A program made the translations under genes and the position numbers. The notes beneath the pieces are model-generated. The model saw nothing but the letters and a program-made list of their open reading frames with translations. It searched no databases and had not been told where the DNA came from. This document shows positions 25,371 to 35,439 of a stretch of 64,000 nt of DNA, one piece after another. The DNA is from Neurospora crassa OR74A (taxonomy: Eukaryota > Ascomycota > Sordariomycetes > Sordariales > Sordariaceae), in assembly GCF_000182925.2 (NCBI RefSeq), contig NC_026505.1, positions 992,001 to 1,056,000 of the forward strand, written 5' to 3'. Position 1 is the stretch's first letter, and each line of letters begins with the position of its first letter.

Positions 25371-25457
25371 GGGGGGGAGCGGGATTCGAACCCACGACCT
25401 TTCGGATGAAACCGAAAGGGGGCCAAGCTCAGATCTTCCCAACTGAGCTATCCCACC
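25371..25457 (-). tRNA. tRNA-like head of the SINE (probably not a working tRNA)
   Basis: The minus strand reads a 7-bp acceptor stem (GGTGGGA with TCCCCCC, one mismatch), an A box TAGCTCAGTTGGG (25438-25450), and a T arm with TTCGAAT and B box GGTTCGAATCC (25382-25392). The interval between the boxes is 45 nt, about 12 longer than in an intronless tRNA. It contains an 8-bp hairpin CCTTTCGG/CCGAAAGG. I could not fold a standard D arm plus anticodon arm. It therefore fits a SINE promoter better than a functional tRNA, though a covariance search might still score it. Confidence 0.5.
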
Positions 25458-25470
25458 AAATCTAATTATA

Positions 25471-25924
25471 AAAAAGGTAATCTTAGTAACGGAACCCGGC
25501 GGAGATAAAGGGGTAGTTTCCTATAAAATCTTATTCGGCGAGGCCTATAAAAACGAACTACTCCTACTAAGATATATATAAAGGGAAATAATTAAGGAGG
25601 AACTTAATTATAGCGAACTAAAACTCGAATAGTTGCTACTTACGTACGAATTTATTAGCTTCCGAGATTTAGGGGTACGAATAAAGAGCCCGGAGCGGCG
25701 TAGGGGAGTAGTCTTTATTATTATCTTCTTCGATAAACTCTATAGTAGGCTGGCGTTATTATAATAAAGGCGGAGGAAGTTAAATCGTTTTAACTACTAT
25801 AACTATAGGGGTAGTAGTACAAAAAGGATAAAGAATAGCCTTAGTAATATAAGAAATAAACCGGCCGCTACGTATATATATCTTAATAATACTAGTTCAA
25901 CTCCTAGAAGAAGAGCTATTAATT
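25471..25924 (-). pseudogene. Gypsy gag N-terminal part and leader
   Basis: This stretch lies between the SINE and the 5' LTR and belongs to the Gypsy leader and gag start. The minus strand gives a Pro/Thr-rich reading near 25780-25820 and IEFIEEDNNKDYSPTPLRALYSY near 25690-25750, with few stops. The plus strand is also fairly open here, so strand choice rests on context. A primer-binding site directly inside the LTR could not be matched to a tRNA. Confidence 0.5.
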
Positions 25925-26264
25925 TATTAAGAACGTAGGTAAAAAGTAGGCTAAAGTAGTTATAATTATAATTATATATAGGGGATAGTAAATTAGGGGT
26001 TAATTTAAAAATATATTAATAATTACCAATTATAATAAATTATATTCTATTAAGCCTCTTTTATACTAATACAAATTCTATTCATCTACTAACGAGTATT
26101 ATAAAGCTTCGTACTAATCTAACGCCCTAGTGTAGTACCGGATTATCCTTCCCGTAAGCCCGACCCGATATAGGCATTATCGTTTATAATCCTACGCTTC
26201 AGTCGACGAAGGGGAGCAGCAGCCGCTAAGGTACTTCTATACACGAGCTCTTAGCCTCCTAACA
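25925..26264 (-). repeat. 5' LTR of the Gypsy element
   Basis: It is the partner of 5966-6305, also 340 bp. It starts TATTAAGAAC (RIP-altered TGTTAGGAAC) and ends CCTCCTAACA, followed by CTAAG, the duplicated target also present at 5961-5965. Confidence 0.88.
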
Positions 26265-26269
26265 CTAAG

Positions 26270-27175
26270 GCACGCCCTAAATTAATATACCTACGGTACT
26301 TATAGTACTAAAAATATTAGAGCCGAAAATTTCTTTAATTTATATTTAATTTCATTAATATTAGGTATATATAGGTTCGTTAAATATAATTACGTAGTTT
26401 CCGGTCGTTAGTATCCTAATAGTTGTACGGATTACTAAACTAAGTTTTTTTTTACTTAAGTAAGTAGCTAGGGTCGTTTTCGTATCTTCGTTCGAATAAT
26501 TTACAAATTCGGCGGTAATCGTCACTCCTTTAATAATAAATTACTATTCGAAGTTAAAGGGAATAAACTTTTTAATAATAGTAGGTAATTATTAAAGGGT
26601 AGTACTAATCTTACTTAAGTTAGTTTTTATTATAATATTAGTTTAATATTTCGGTACTTCTTAGACGCCTTTTTTAATTTCCTTTAGACTATCCTTCTTT
26701 AAATCGTCGAAATCCTTCCTAGTAATAAATTAGTCGGTTCCAATTTTATTAGCTTCGGGTTGCGTAGATCTATTTTTTTTAATACGTACTTTTATAAATT
26801 CGAGAAGTAATTTTCGAATTTAATAACAATCTTCGGTCGAAACGGTATTATAGTTTATAAATTTGTTCGCTCTAGTAATAAACTTCTTTAATATTTCATC
26901 GTCTTTATCCGTTTTATCCGAGGTCTTTATAGTAAATGCGGCTTCGGGGTTATTGTATATTGAAATTTCTGCGAGTGGGTTATAGATACTATTTTCGAGT
27001 CTACGAGCACCGCTATCGATTGCTATCGGCAATAACGATATAACGCCGTCGCTGCGCTCGTCGTAGGATATCGTGAGGGACGTAAACGACCCTCCTGAGT
27101 CGATTGCTGTTGTTAGTTTTCGTTTTGGAGCACTCCTCGACCAGAAATCGGCGTTTCCGGTTTCAAAGCAGTTTT
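26270..27175 (-). pseudogene. LINE-A copy 1, 5' portion with ORF1 start
   Basis: This is the 5' end of the LINE-A copy whose rest is at 1-5965. The minus strand is open from the element's first bases (27173) to about 26820, reading phrases such as FWSRSAPKRK, SFTSLTISYDERSDG, AIDSGARRLENS and EISIYNNPEA. It then picks up stops towards 26270, where the Gypsy inserted. The first 110-140 bp (27040-27175) keep TG dinucleotides and are nearly identical to copy 2 and to the fragment at 54723. The protein is the presumed ORF1 RNA-binding protein. No in-frame ATG is seen. Confidence 0.75.
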
Positions 27176-27280
27176 TAAGAGCGAGAAATAGAATTCTATT
27201 TTACTCTGGGGTAGCCGGCCGTTATTGGTATTATTAAAATCCTTATTAATATTACCCGGCCCGGGGCCTATTCGGCGAGC
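27176..27280. other. spacer between LINE-A and the helicase gene
   Basis: About 100 bp contain CCCGGCCCGGGGCC and AGAATTCT motifs. It could be the 3' flank of the Helitron, but I find no convincing CTRR end with a hairpin. Confidence 0.4.
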
Positions 27281-28796
27281 CTAATTAATTGCTAGAGGAG
27301 TCTGCTTGGGACTGCGTAGTAGCAATAGCTGGCTAGGAACTAACTGCTGATTACGTTGTTTAGTAATATTGAGGGCTCGGTGGCGATGTATCCTATTTAC
27401 TTTAATACGTAATGTATTGATAGAGAAGGTTTCGTTGAATATAAGACCCTATAAAGTGTAAATACGAAATACGGTTATATAAGATAAGCTAGCTGTAAAG
27501 TCTTTTTTGGAAATATTGTATATAGTTCGGTCTAGCGTTTGTCCTTATAATTTATATACTATAATAGCGTATATAATAGTTAATAGGAATTGGATTCTGG
27601 TATAGTAAGTGGCGCTTCGTTGAAATTTACGAATAACCCGGAAGATGGGAATAATATGGATATCAATATTTGGGTAGTCTTCGAAGTAGGAAGGGCCGCG
27701 GTAGTTGGGAAAGTATATTAAGATAATAAAAGGGGGGTCGCTAGCTTTAGGATTGTAAAGAGTTAGTAGATGTTTATTAATATAGTAGAAGATATTGATG
27801 TAATGAATAGAATTTATTGAATGTTATAATGTTAATTAGTATTCTATATAGTATTAATAATTGTACTAATTGAGCTATTAATTAAACTTTCCTTAGTCTA
27901 GAGATTTTCTATAAGTATAACTTTACTATTAATAACTAGAGTCAATTTATTATATAAATTGCTAGCTTTAGTATAGTTACTAGCTTTAGTACTACGGGGG
28001 TTATTAGTAGTTTTAATTATAAATGTTGGGCGGTTTAATACTTCTAAATAGATAAGATCATATTTATTGACCATGGTATTAGTTGGATAAATATCTAATA
28101 TACCGGTAAAATCCAATTATTTATTAATAGGTAGTATTTATTTACAAGGGGTAGATAATAATTCCTAATATTGGATAGTAGGAGTATTAGTTCTTAAGCC
28201 TTTAAGTACTTTACGAAACCCAGCTTAGTTATTACTTTATTGACGAATAATTTACTTAAATTTAATATTCTAATCGAAAGTAAAATAGTAAGTATAATTA
28301 GTACGTTGGATATAATCCAGCTTTCCTTCCTTTTTTTTACGCCTTTGCTCCTCTATTTCGTTAGGAAGTCTATTGGTATTGTTGTTTCTAACTACTTCAA
28401 GCTAGGTATCGGGATTATTAGCAAATCGAAGGGGTTCTTAATAATATAAAGCTTTTTAGCTAATGGGCGGTAATTAGAAGAAATCTCCAAGAAGAAGGAT
28501 ATTGGTACTACTAAAAAGTCGATACTAGTTTTCTAGGAACACTTACCGTAGCCTTTTATTAATAAAGTATATATTTTGCATACTTAGTATGGACTTTTCG
28601 TTAATAATAAAATATTTGTATTTTCTAAACTCTCTTTGAATATTAGAAAGTTTAATACTATTAAGACGATTTAAAGTTCTAATACTAAATAGAAGTTTAA
28701 GAAGGGAATGGATTGTATAGCCGTCGATATTGTTAGCGGTTATACCGGTAGGAGTAGTAATAATAATAGGTTTAAGAAGGTTACTAACTATATTAA
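27281..28796 (-). pseudogene. Helitron-type Pif1 helicase, C-terminal part
   Basis: This is the helicase of a rolling-circle transposon. On the minus strand it reads TPTGITANNIDGYTIHSLLKL (about 28680-28745), IINEKS for the Walker B IIDEKS (about 28595-28615), LLLGDFF then LPPIS (about 28460-28490), AIIVYKLQGQTLDR (about 27520-27560) for the KSQGQTL motif, and SYITVFRxxTLxGL (about 27430-27490) for YVALSRV. A stop TAG is at 27281-27283. It is only lightly mutated, with a few stops. It starts abruptly at 28796, where a TIR element interrupts the gene. The Walker A half is at 41092 onward. Confidence 0.88.
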
Positions 28797-28798
28797 TA
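28797..28798. repeat. TA target duplication, left side of the 12.3-kb TIR element
   Basis: TA at 28797-28798 and at 41090-41091 flank the element. Removing 28799-41091 rejoins the Pif1 frame without a shift. Confidence 0.75.
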
Positions 28799-28930
28799 CC
28801 GCAGCGGAAATATAGGGAGGTAATCTAGCGCAGATGGGGGTCTCTACGCTAGCCACAGTACCTAAAGCAGTCTGGCAAACTGGACCAGACGATTTCATCT
28901 GGTCTAGACGATGTTGTTTGGTCTAGATAG
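28799..28930. repeat. left TIR and subterminal repeats
   Basis: The terminal phrase CCGCAGCGGAAATATA and the G-run at 28836-28840 are mirrored at 41046-41089. The block 28885-28912, starting CCAGACGATTTCATCTGG, recurs inverted at 40976-41003. Further CTGG and GGTCTAGA variants (28871-28926) resemble the clustered binding sites found at CACTA-type ends. Confidence 0.75.
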
Positions 28931-29150
28931 TTAAGGAGGACCTCTAATTAGTTAGATCTACGGGTTCCGATTCCTAGGACCCAGGTCGCTGGAAAACGCG
29001 CTAGAGCGCTCGCTGGAACCGCCGGTCGGGTGCGGGCCTACGATAACGCAAACACACGGACCACATATACGGATAGGAGGCGGGTCGTTACGTTTACAGC
29101 TGCACGTACGGTACCTAGATTCATTTTATTTGGTAATTTACATTCCGTCC

Positions 29151-29183
29151 GAACCCCGAACCCCGACCCCGAACCCCGACCCC
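29151..29183 (-). repeat. C4 tract array, possible G-quadruplex on the minus strand
   Basis: The plus strand reads repeated GAACCCC/GACCCC units with five CCCC runs, so the minus strand carries five GGGG runs separated by 2-3 bases. Confidence 0.75.
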
Positions 29184-29230
29184 AATTCCGCCCGCACCCC
29201 AATCCCGCGCACGGACCATACTGGCGGTTG

Positions 29231-29344
29231 CGCTTCTAAACCGCGCTACTAATTCGCGCCCGCGGCTACGCTTCTAAACTGCGCTACTAATTCGCGCCCG
29301 TAGCTACGCTTCTAAACTACGCATCAATCCAGTAGCGCGGCTAT
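29231..29344. repeat. 38-bp tandem repeat
   Basis: Units start at 29231, 29269 and 29307 with CGCTTCTAAACYGCGCTACT. The first two are complete and the third is partial. GC content is much higher than the surroundings. Confidence 0.8.
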
Positions 29345-29364
29345 ACACCGCGGCGTATTAAATA

Positions 29365-29927
29365 GGGTAAACCTCCGCACACCCACCCCAAACCTACATA
29401 CACCCAAAAACCAGGGAAATGTGGGATCGTACAGCTGATGACACCTAACATTGCAAATCCCGTTTTTACCCGCAAAATTTCGTCTTTCAAATACACGCAA
29501 CATTTCCTTCCGCTTGGTTATTTCTTTCGCTCTTTTTTACACGGCCAATTGCACCAGCACTTTACACGTATCTACACCAACACTTTACACGCATCTATAT
29601 TAAAATATTATTAATAGCCTCTTCTAACGAGCTGTCTAAACTGTTAAATACTAGTATATAGAGTAGAGTAGAGTAGAGTAGAGTAGAGTAGAATAGAGTA
29701 GAGTAGAGTTTCCTCAATACTATAAAAGTATCACTAGATTGGCGCTGTTAGATTTGCTGTATAGGATTTGCTATATAGGATTTACTGTATAGGATTTACT
29801 GGGTCAAAATGTATAAGATATTACAGAGCACGGTTTTTACAGCTAAAACGACGTATTTTATATAACAGCTAATATCCCTCCTTTTTAAGTGTATGTAGGT
29901 TTGGGGTAGGTGTGCGGAGGTTTACCC
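29365..29927. mobile_element. 563-bp MITE with hAT-type 8-bp target duplication
   Basis: Terminal inverted repeats of about 40 bp start GGGTAAACCTCCGCACACC at both ends with about one mismatch. Flanks are ATTAAATA (29357-29364) and ATTAAACA (29928-29935), an 8-bp duplication differing by one C-to-T change. There is no coding capacity. Eight-bp duplications are typical of hAT and some other superfamilies, so 'hAT' is inference. A (GAGTA)n microsatellite lies inside. A related partial copy is at 50275. Confidence 0.82.
29661..29709. repeat. (GAGTA)n microsatellite inside the MITE
   Basis: Ten units of GAGTA, one altered to GAATA. Confidence 0.9.
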
Positions 29928-29963
29928 ATTAAACACTACACCGGCATACGAATATTCACCGTA

Positions 29964-30055
29964 CACCGCACAGTCGTACATCGGATCGAATACCCACACC
30001 GCACAGTCGCGCACACCGCACAGTTACACACCTACTAACCGGATTGAATATCCAC
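29964..30055. repeat. short GC-richer direct repeats
   Basis: ACCGCACAGT occurs at about 29965, 29998 and 30015. GGATYGAATAYCCAC occurs at about 29982 and 30041. No function is visible. Confidence 0.6.
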
Positions 30056-30059
30056 CGTA

Positions 30060-31000
30060 ATAATAGTTAACATATACTAAAATCAATATTCGCTATCTTT
30101 ATTAATTATTCACCATATATAGAGACGAAGGTAGTAAAGAAAGTTATTATAAATATATATTGTAAGAATATAAATAAAGGTAATAAAATTAAAATAAGAG
30201 ATAGATAAAATAGAAAGAAATAATCAATTAAGACTATTAAAAAATCGTTATATAATACATCAAGCAATACATCGTATTTAAACCGCCTCACTATTCCTAT
30301 ACCTAAGGTTAATATATATTAATATACAACCGTTTATCTTACTATAGTTGGGCAAAGCGGATAAAAATAACTTACTAGCAACTAATTAGAATATATTTAT
30401 ATATACGACGGCTATCCACTCCGGAGAATATTGGACTAAAGACTACTCCTATATACACTATTAATATATAATCTCCTAATTAATACCTAAAGACTCACAG
30501 CAATCGGTTATTTAAATACAAATAAAAAAAGGTATAACTCTATCTATATTATTATTGTATATTATATCGTTATCGCCCGCCGTTAGCCATATATAAACAA
30601 TTAGGTTAATACAATACAACCACTCAATAAAGGAACTTATAGACGTAAATTCATATGCTTAGCAACTCCCTAATATATATTTATAGATATTATTATAGCC
30701 TAGGAACTCGAAGCGAAATACGGGCAATACAATTAATAGATATTAATTTTATAGTAGTCGGATATCGCTAGGCTATAAACGCTATTATTATTAGAGTGTA
30801 TATATATCCCAATCCACCGCAACTATTCCTACTCCTTCTATACGAATTATATATAAATAAATAGGGTAAATTACTGAAATACTAATAATAACGGGCTCAT
30901 TTAAAATCTCTTCTATAATTTCGAAGTCGAAAAGCGGTTGCCTAACTTTAGTATACTTAATTAATATAACGAGGGCGAAGATATATTTAGCTTTATAGTA
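30060..31000. other. AT-rich stretch without recognisable gene
   Basis: AT-rich sequence between the MITE side and the transposase. Minus-strand frames are short and of Tyr/Ile/Leu composition. It may be the 3' end of the transposase gene or untranslated sequence. Confidence 0.4.
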
Positions 31001-34000
31001 GTCTATAATAAATATATAATTAATCCGGCCAATTCGATACTTACTATAACTCTCGCTGTTTTAGCGGTAGATAAATTTAATATAGTTGTTATAACTAAAT
31101 TTAAATTAGTAATTAGAAGTATTGCAATAGAAGGCGTTTATAAATAGAATTTATTAATATATTATTAACCTAATTTATACTATTTGCTATACCTCCTATA
31201 TAGCGGTAAGTAACTATATATATTATTATTAAATTATTAGTATTATAAATAAAATTACAATATATCGCTATTAATTAATTATTATGTATTATATATGCTA
31301 TTAAATAATTATTAGGATATTTAATATCGGTTAATATACTTAATTATAGAGTTGGAAGATAATTGTAAAATGTAATATGTAAAGTATACGAATATAGGGA
31401 AATAGTAGGGTAATTTCGAAGTATTTTATATACAATTTTGGTATATACGGATACAGAATTTTTATATAGATAATATTCGATAATGTATAGGCATATCGTT
31501 ATTGAAGCATCTTTTATTTACGTAGAATTAATTAATATAATAAATAATATACTTGGGCTAATGGAAATATAATAATAGAAGGAGTAAATAATAATTAAAG
31601 TAAAAAATATTGTAAAATACGTATCGGTATTAGGTATAATCGTTAAATATCGATAGAAGTATTATAATTACTAAATTAGGGGCTAGAAGTATATACCTAT
31701 CCGTAAAGGCCAGCTTCCTCGAAAATTGGATCTTCCTATACTCGTTAAATACTAGCGGGTAATTAGGTAGCGTACTATAATTATACTAGTAAGTATATTG
31801 TAATAATTTAATTTATATAGTTATTATATATTCGATTGTAGTGAAGCCTAATAACTATTTACCTTCGTTAGCGATATACGTAATAGCTTTAAACTTTTTT
31901 ACTAGAATCTTATTAATAGCGGCTAACAATAGGTAGTTCGGGTCAGTTTAAAGTATATTGAGGTCGTATTCCAATTCCTCTTCCTTATTATGCATCTTAT
32001 TGCAATCCAAATACAATAGGGTCCTATTAAATAAGGTTAGGCATTTATAATACAACTCTACTATCTATATAGTTAATTCGGGATTGGCATCTTCGTAGGT
32101 ATTAAGAAGGACAAAGCGTATTATTTCTTAAAAATTCATTTTTATTAATAATACCTTTTTAATATTAGAATAATTAATTTTATATACTCTCCTCTTAAAA
32201 TATCTATCCGAATAAAATTATTAATAAAAAGAGCTTAAGAATATAATAAATAATAATATTTGGATATCGCTATTCCTATATATACTATTTATACCTACTA
32301 TAATTTTTAATATATTTAAGCATATCAATTACGTAATAGTACAATATAATTTCTACAAATTTTAATAAAACCCGCTATTATACCTTTTTAGTAACTCCTT
32401 CCTTTATCGCCTTTAATCACCGTATATTTAATTTACCAATATATATCCTTGCCTATTAACGTATTACAATTTACTAGCAACCTGTATTCCTTTGTAAATA
32501 CTTTATAGTATATTATAATATATATATTTAATTGAAAAATTGTACTACTTTACTCTAATTTCCTATTTTAGGCGCTATTTTCTAATCCGATTTAAAATAG
32601 TAGTACTAGTGTAGGTATAGGAGTATTGTTAAGTAGGGTTCCTACGCCCAATATAAATATAGACCCGGATACGCTATATATAAATATATAAAGTTGGTTA
32701 AATAAGTAACGAACTTTATATACTATTTCGGATAATTGGCGACGGTCGTATTTTAATACTTTAGTACCTATTAATAATATTGCACTTTTAGCCAATTTTG
32801 CTACTATTTTAATAATTAGCTCTACTAGGTCTTTACTGCTAATTTCTACTTCTATTCGTATATAAAACTTCTAATTAAGATAGCTTCTTTTTAATTAATA
32901 TAATAGTAATATAAGAATAATAATTAGCTATTTCCTATAATTATTTATTTTGTAATTCTTAAAATATTTGTACAAGGATTATAAACGTCCCTATCCGGGT
33001 AGGAATAGCTATACCTATAATTATATAATATACTATACCTTTACTGCTAAAGTTAAGAGAATGAAGTAAAAAAGTAGATGAATTATATATATAATACTAT
33101 TAAATTCCGAATATACTATATCGGGAGGACGGTTTATTACAATATTAAGTACTAATAATAATCGAACTAATATAGGAAATAAATCGGAAATTCCCTATTG
33201 GGTGCTATATCGCTTGATATTACTGGTGTTCAATAATACTATATATTACTATATTTCTATAATTTATAAATAGTAATGATTATAATAAATAATATTAAAA
33301 TTAATTTATATATTTAAGTTATTAGGGGAGATACGTTGTTTAACGCTTTTCGAGAATATAAAATAGTATTGATAAAATTTAGTGCTGCGTAGACCTTTAA
33401 ATTCTAAATTTTCGGTTTACTATAGTATATTACTGGTATAATAAATAGGAAATATATATAGCCTAATTTTATTGCTTTTAGAAGTTGAACTAATGGGTTT
33501 TCTAAGCAAATTTACAATCATCCCTTTATCTAAATGCGCTATTATTATTAATACTTTAATAATATCGCTGAAATTAGAACTATAAGGTCTAAGTAATAAA
33601 GGAAAAACGCTACTGGGTTTTATATATTCCTCTATTAATAAACCTACTAGGGTAAAATAATACCCTATTAATATATAATAGGAATTATAAAAAACGCTAA
33701 ATTTATCGATAAAATTAATATAAGGAAATAATATTACCGGTAAATATCCTTCGTATACTTAGTCTTACTTATATTCGAATACCTCCCGAGAAAATTAGTT
33801 AAACTCTAGTTTAGCCCGAATAGGGTATATATAGTATATAGGTACGACCTAGATATTATAATTTATTCCTATTAATATTCGCCGGACTATATAGAAATAT
33901 ATGCTTTTATTCTATAAGCTTCGTACTAACTAGCTGTATTTGGGGAATAATACCTATTGCTATTTTTGTCTTGCGCCTAATTGCAGTTTAATTGTAAAGC

Positions 34001-34690
34001 CGGGATTGTAATAATCTTCGCTAAATGAATAATTTATATAGATTTGTATAACGATATATATATATACCTTCGTTTCGGGGATATATATAAATTTATTGGT
34101 TAAAATAAACTCTCTAGCGTTTTATTCGGGTGTAATAGTATTAATCGTAGTATAGATAGTAATTCTGTATTTATAGGTTTCTTAAATATATAAATAAAGT
34201 CGGTTACGCTCCGGGGTATAGGCTTTTTTTACCCAACGGTCAAATCCAACGGTATATATATAACCGATATATATTTTAGTATAGATAGCCTTATTTAGTA
34301 CGTTATTATATATTAATAGATAATAATCTAGTATTTTAGTATAATAATAGTAAATCTAATCGTATAGAAAAATAATGGGGCCCTTTATACTAGTATCGTT
34401 TAAAATAATATATGTATATTATCTAGATATTATATATACCGACGATAGTTAAACGTTGGATTTAAAAAATTTATAGGGATTATTAATAAAATAGCCTAAA
34501 CTAAAATAGGCTCGCCTACTAAGATCGGAAGCCGCAATGTTCTTAAATAGTATAGGTAGATCGAAAAAAGTTAAAAGTATAGTAATAATTAGCAAGGGGT
34601 CCGCGGTATCTTTATTGCTTATTAATTAAAACTCTATACCCAACCGAGCTAATTCTACCGTCGAACTAGCCTTCAATTTCTCTAATTTCG
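31000..34690 (-). pseudogene. Plavaka/CACTA-like transposase
   Basis: The minus strand gives a long reading frame broken almost only at former Gln codons. The most telling part (about 33480-33750) reads INFIDKFSVFxNSYYxLIGYYFTxxGL, then SSVFPLLLxPxxSNFSDIIK, then LDKGMIVNL. This parallels the D-G-F-x-x-Y/F-R-x-x-x-S-L-x-G-x-Y core of fungal Plavaka-type (CMC/tnp2-like) transposases. The next stretch (33400-33470) reads a phrase like YxxNILQQTENLxFKG, matching the G-D-M-P-Q-Q-x-E-N-x-G-F block. Further phrases such as LLLAAINKILVKKFKAITYI lie near 31850-31930. The limits and catalytic residues are not certain. Family naming is from memory of motifs. Confidence 0.6.
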
Positions 34691-35439
34691 CCTTTATATA
34701 ATCCGTAACTAATATTAATTCTTAGAACTCTTCGATAGTCCCTTTATATTACTTAATACAATTCTCCGTCTTCTTTACTATAGTAGCGGCCTTTTTCAAC
34801 TCTTATTATATATAAAATACTTCGATTTTTCGGCGCTCGCTATCTTTAATATTAATTAGTAAAATTGGTAATTTTATAATATTTAATAAAATATTAGCCT
34901 CCCGTATATACATTATTAGTAATTAATTTCGCATCCGGTTTAATAATATTAATTTCTATAGTAATAATAACCTTATTAATTCGGGGATATTACTAATTTT
35001 GTTGCGCAATAGAAATAGGGCCTTTTGTAAAGCCTCCTAATTTTTTTAATTAAATCCAATTAAATTAACGAACGTTATTAACGCTATTTCGAATATAATT
35101 ATTTAGACGGACTTATTCTATTGTAATAGTATGAGAATTGATGTATTATCCTTGTTGCGCGGATGTATATAGTTTAAATAGCCTTCTTCTTCTAGTATAT
35201 TAACTTTATTGAAAGGTTCGGACTTAACTGTAATAATAATATCCTTGTAATTATCGGTACCTAATACGTCGTTTAATAATATATTGAATTATATTATTTA
35301 GGCTATAATATCCTCGAAATTACTAATTCGAAGTTCGTTAGCGTTAATGAGAACTAAATTTCTATTAATGTATTTTACTAACCGAAGGGGAAAACCTAAA
35401 TTTACTATTATTATTATTAAACTCTAATTCCGTCTCCTA
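34691..35439. promoter_or_regulatory. likely divergent intergenic region of the TIR element
   Basis: It lies between a minus-strand and a plus-strand gene, so it would hold both promoters. No clear motif is visible. The assignment is by position only, and coding sequence of the transposase N-terminus may extend into it. Confidence 0.3.

Larger units (their letters stand above)
24624..25457 (-). mobile_element. SINE-like element with tRNA-like head and LINE-B-type tail
   Basis: This 834-bp insertion in Gypsy gag has exact 13-bp target duplications. On the minus strand it starts with GGTGGGATAGCTCAGTTGGG, a Pol III A box, then a perfect B box GGTTCGAATCC. A GC-richer body follows, and the last 110 bp closely resemble the 3' end of LINE-B, ending ATAAGAC plus an AT tail. 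A tRNA-like head with a LINE-derived 3' end is the classic SINE layout. Such elements have no enzyme and are mobilised by the partner LINE, here inferred to be LINE-B or a relative. It retains CpA/TpG and looks un-RIPed, so it is probably a recent or single-copy-like arrival. The short open frames within it are not supported as genes. Confidence 0.8.
5966..26264 (-). mobile_element. Ty3/Gypsy chromovirus with three nested insertions
   Basis: This is an LTR retrotransposon coding on the minus strand. Two 340-bp LTRs (5966-6305 and 25925-26264) are flanked by the direct repeat CTAAG (5961-5965 and 26265-26269). Minus-strand order is gag with zinc knuckle, protease, RT, RNase H, integrase and chromodomain, which is the Gypsy order. 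The 20.3-kb span includes LINE-A copy 2, LINE-B and a SINE. Removing these leaves about 9 kb. Reading frames join cleanly across the LINE-A and LINE-B insertions when one target-duplication copy is dropped. All domains carry RIP-type stops, so the element is dead. The 2.8 kb between the chromodomain and the polypurine tract is unusually long and may hide another insertion. Confidence 0.88.

Noticed and set aside
25471-25924. Plus-strand gene antisense to Gypsy gag
   Set aside because: The plus strand is fairly open here and one phrase resembled a zinc knuckle, but the LTRs, polypurine tract and all Gypsy domains place the element's coding on the minus strand.
29030-29239. 69-residue frame over the C4 tract
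   Set aside because: Driven by the GAACCCC repeat and resembles no protein.
29661-29709. CRISPR-like array
   Set aside because: Simple 5-bp microsatellite without spacers; the window is eukaryotic.
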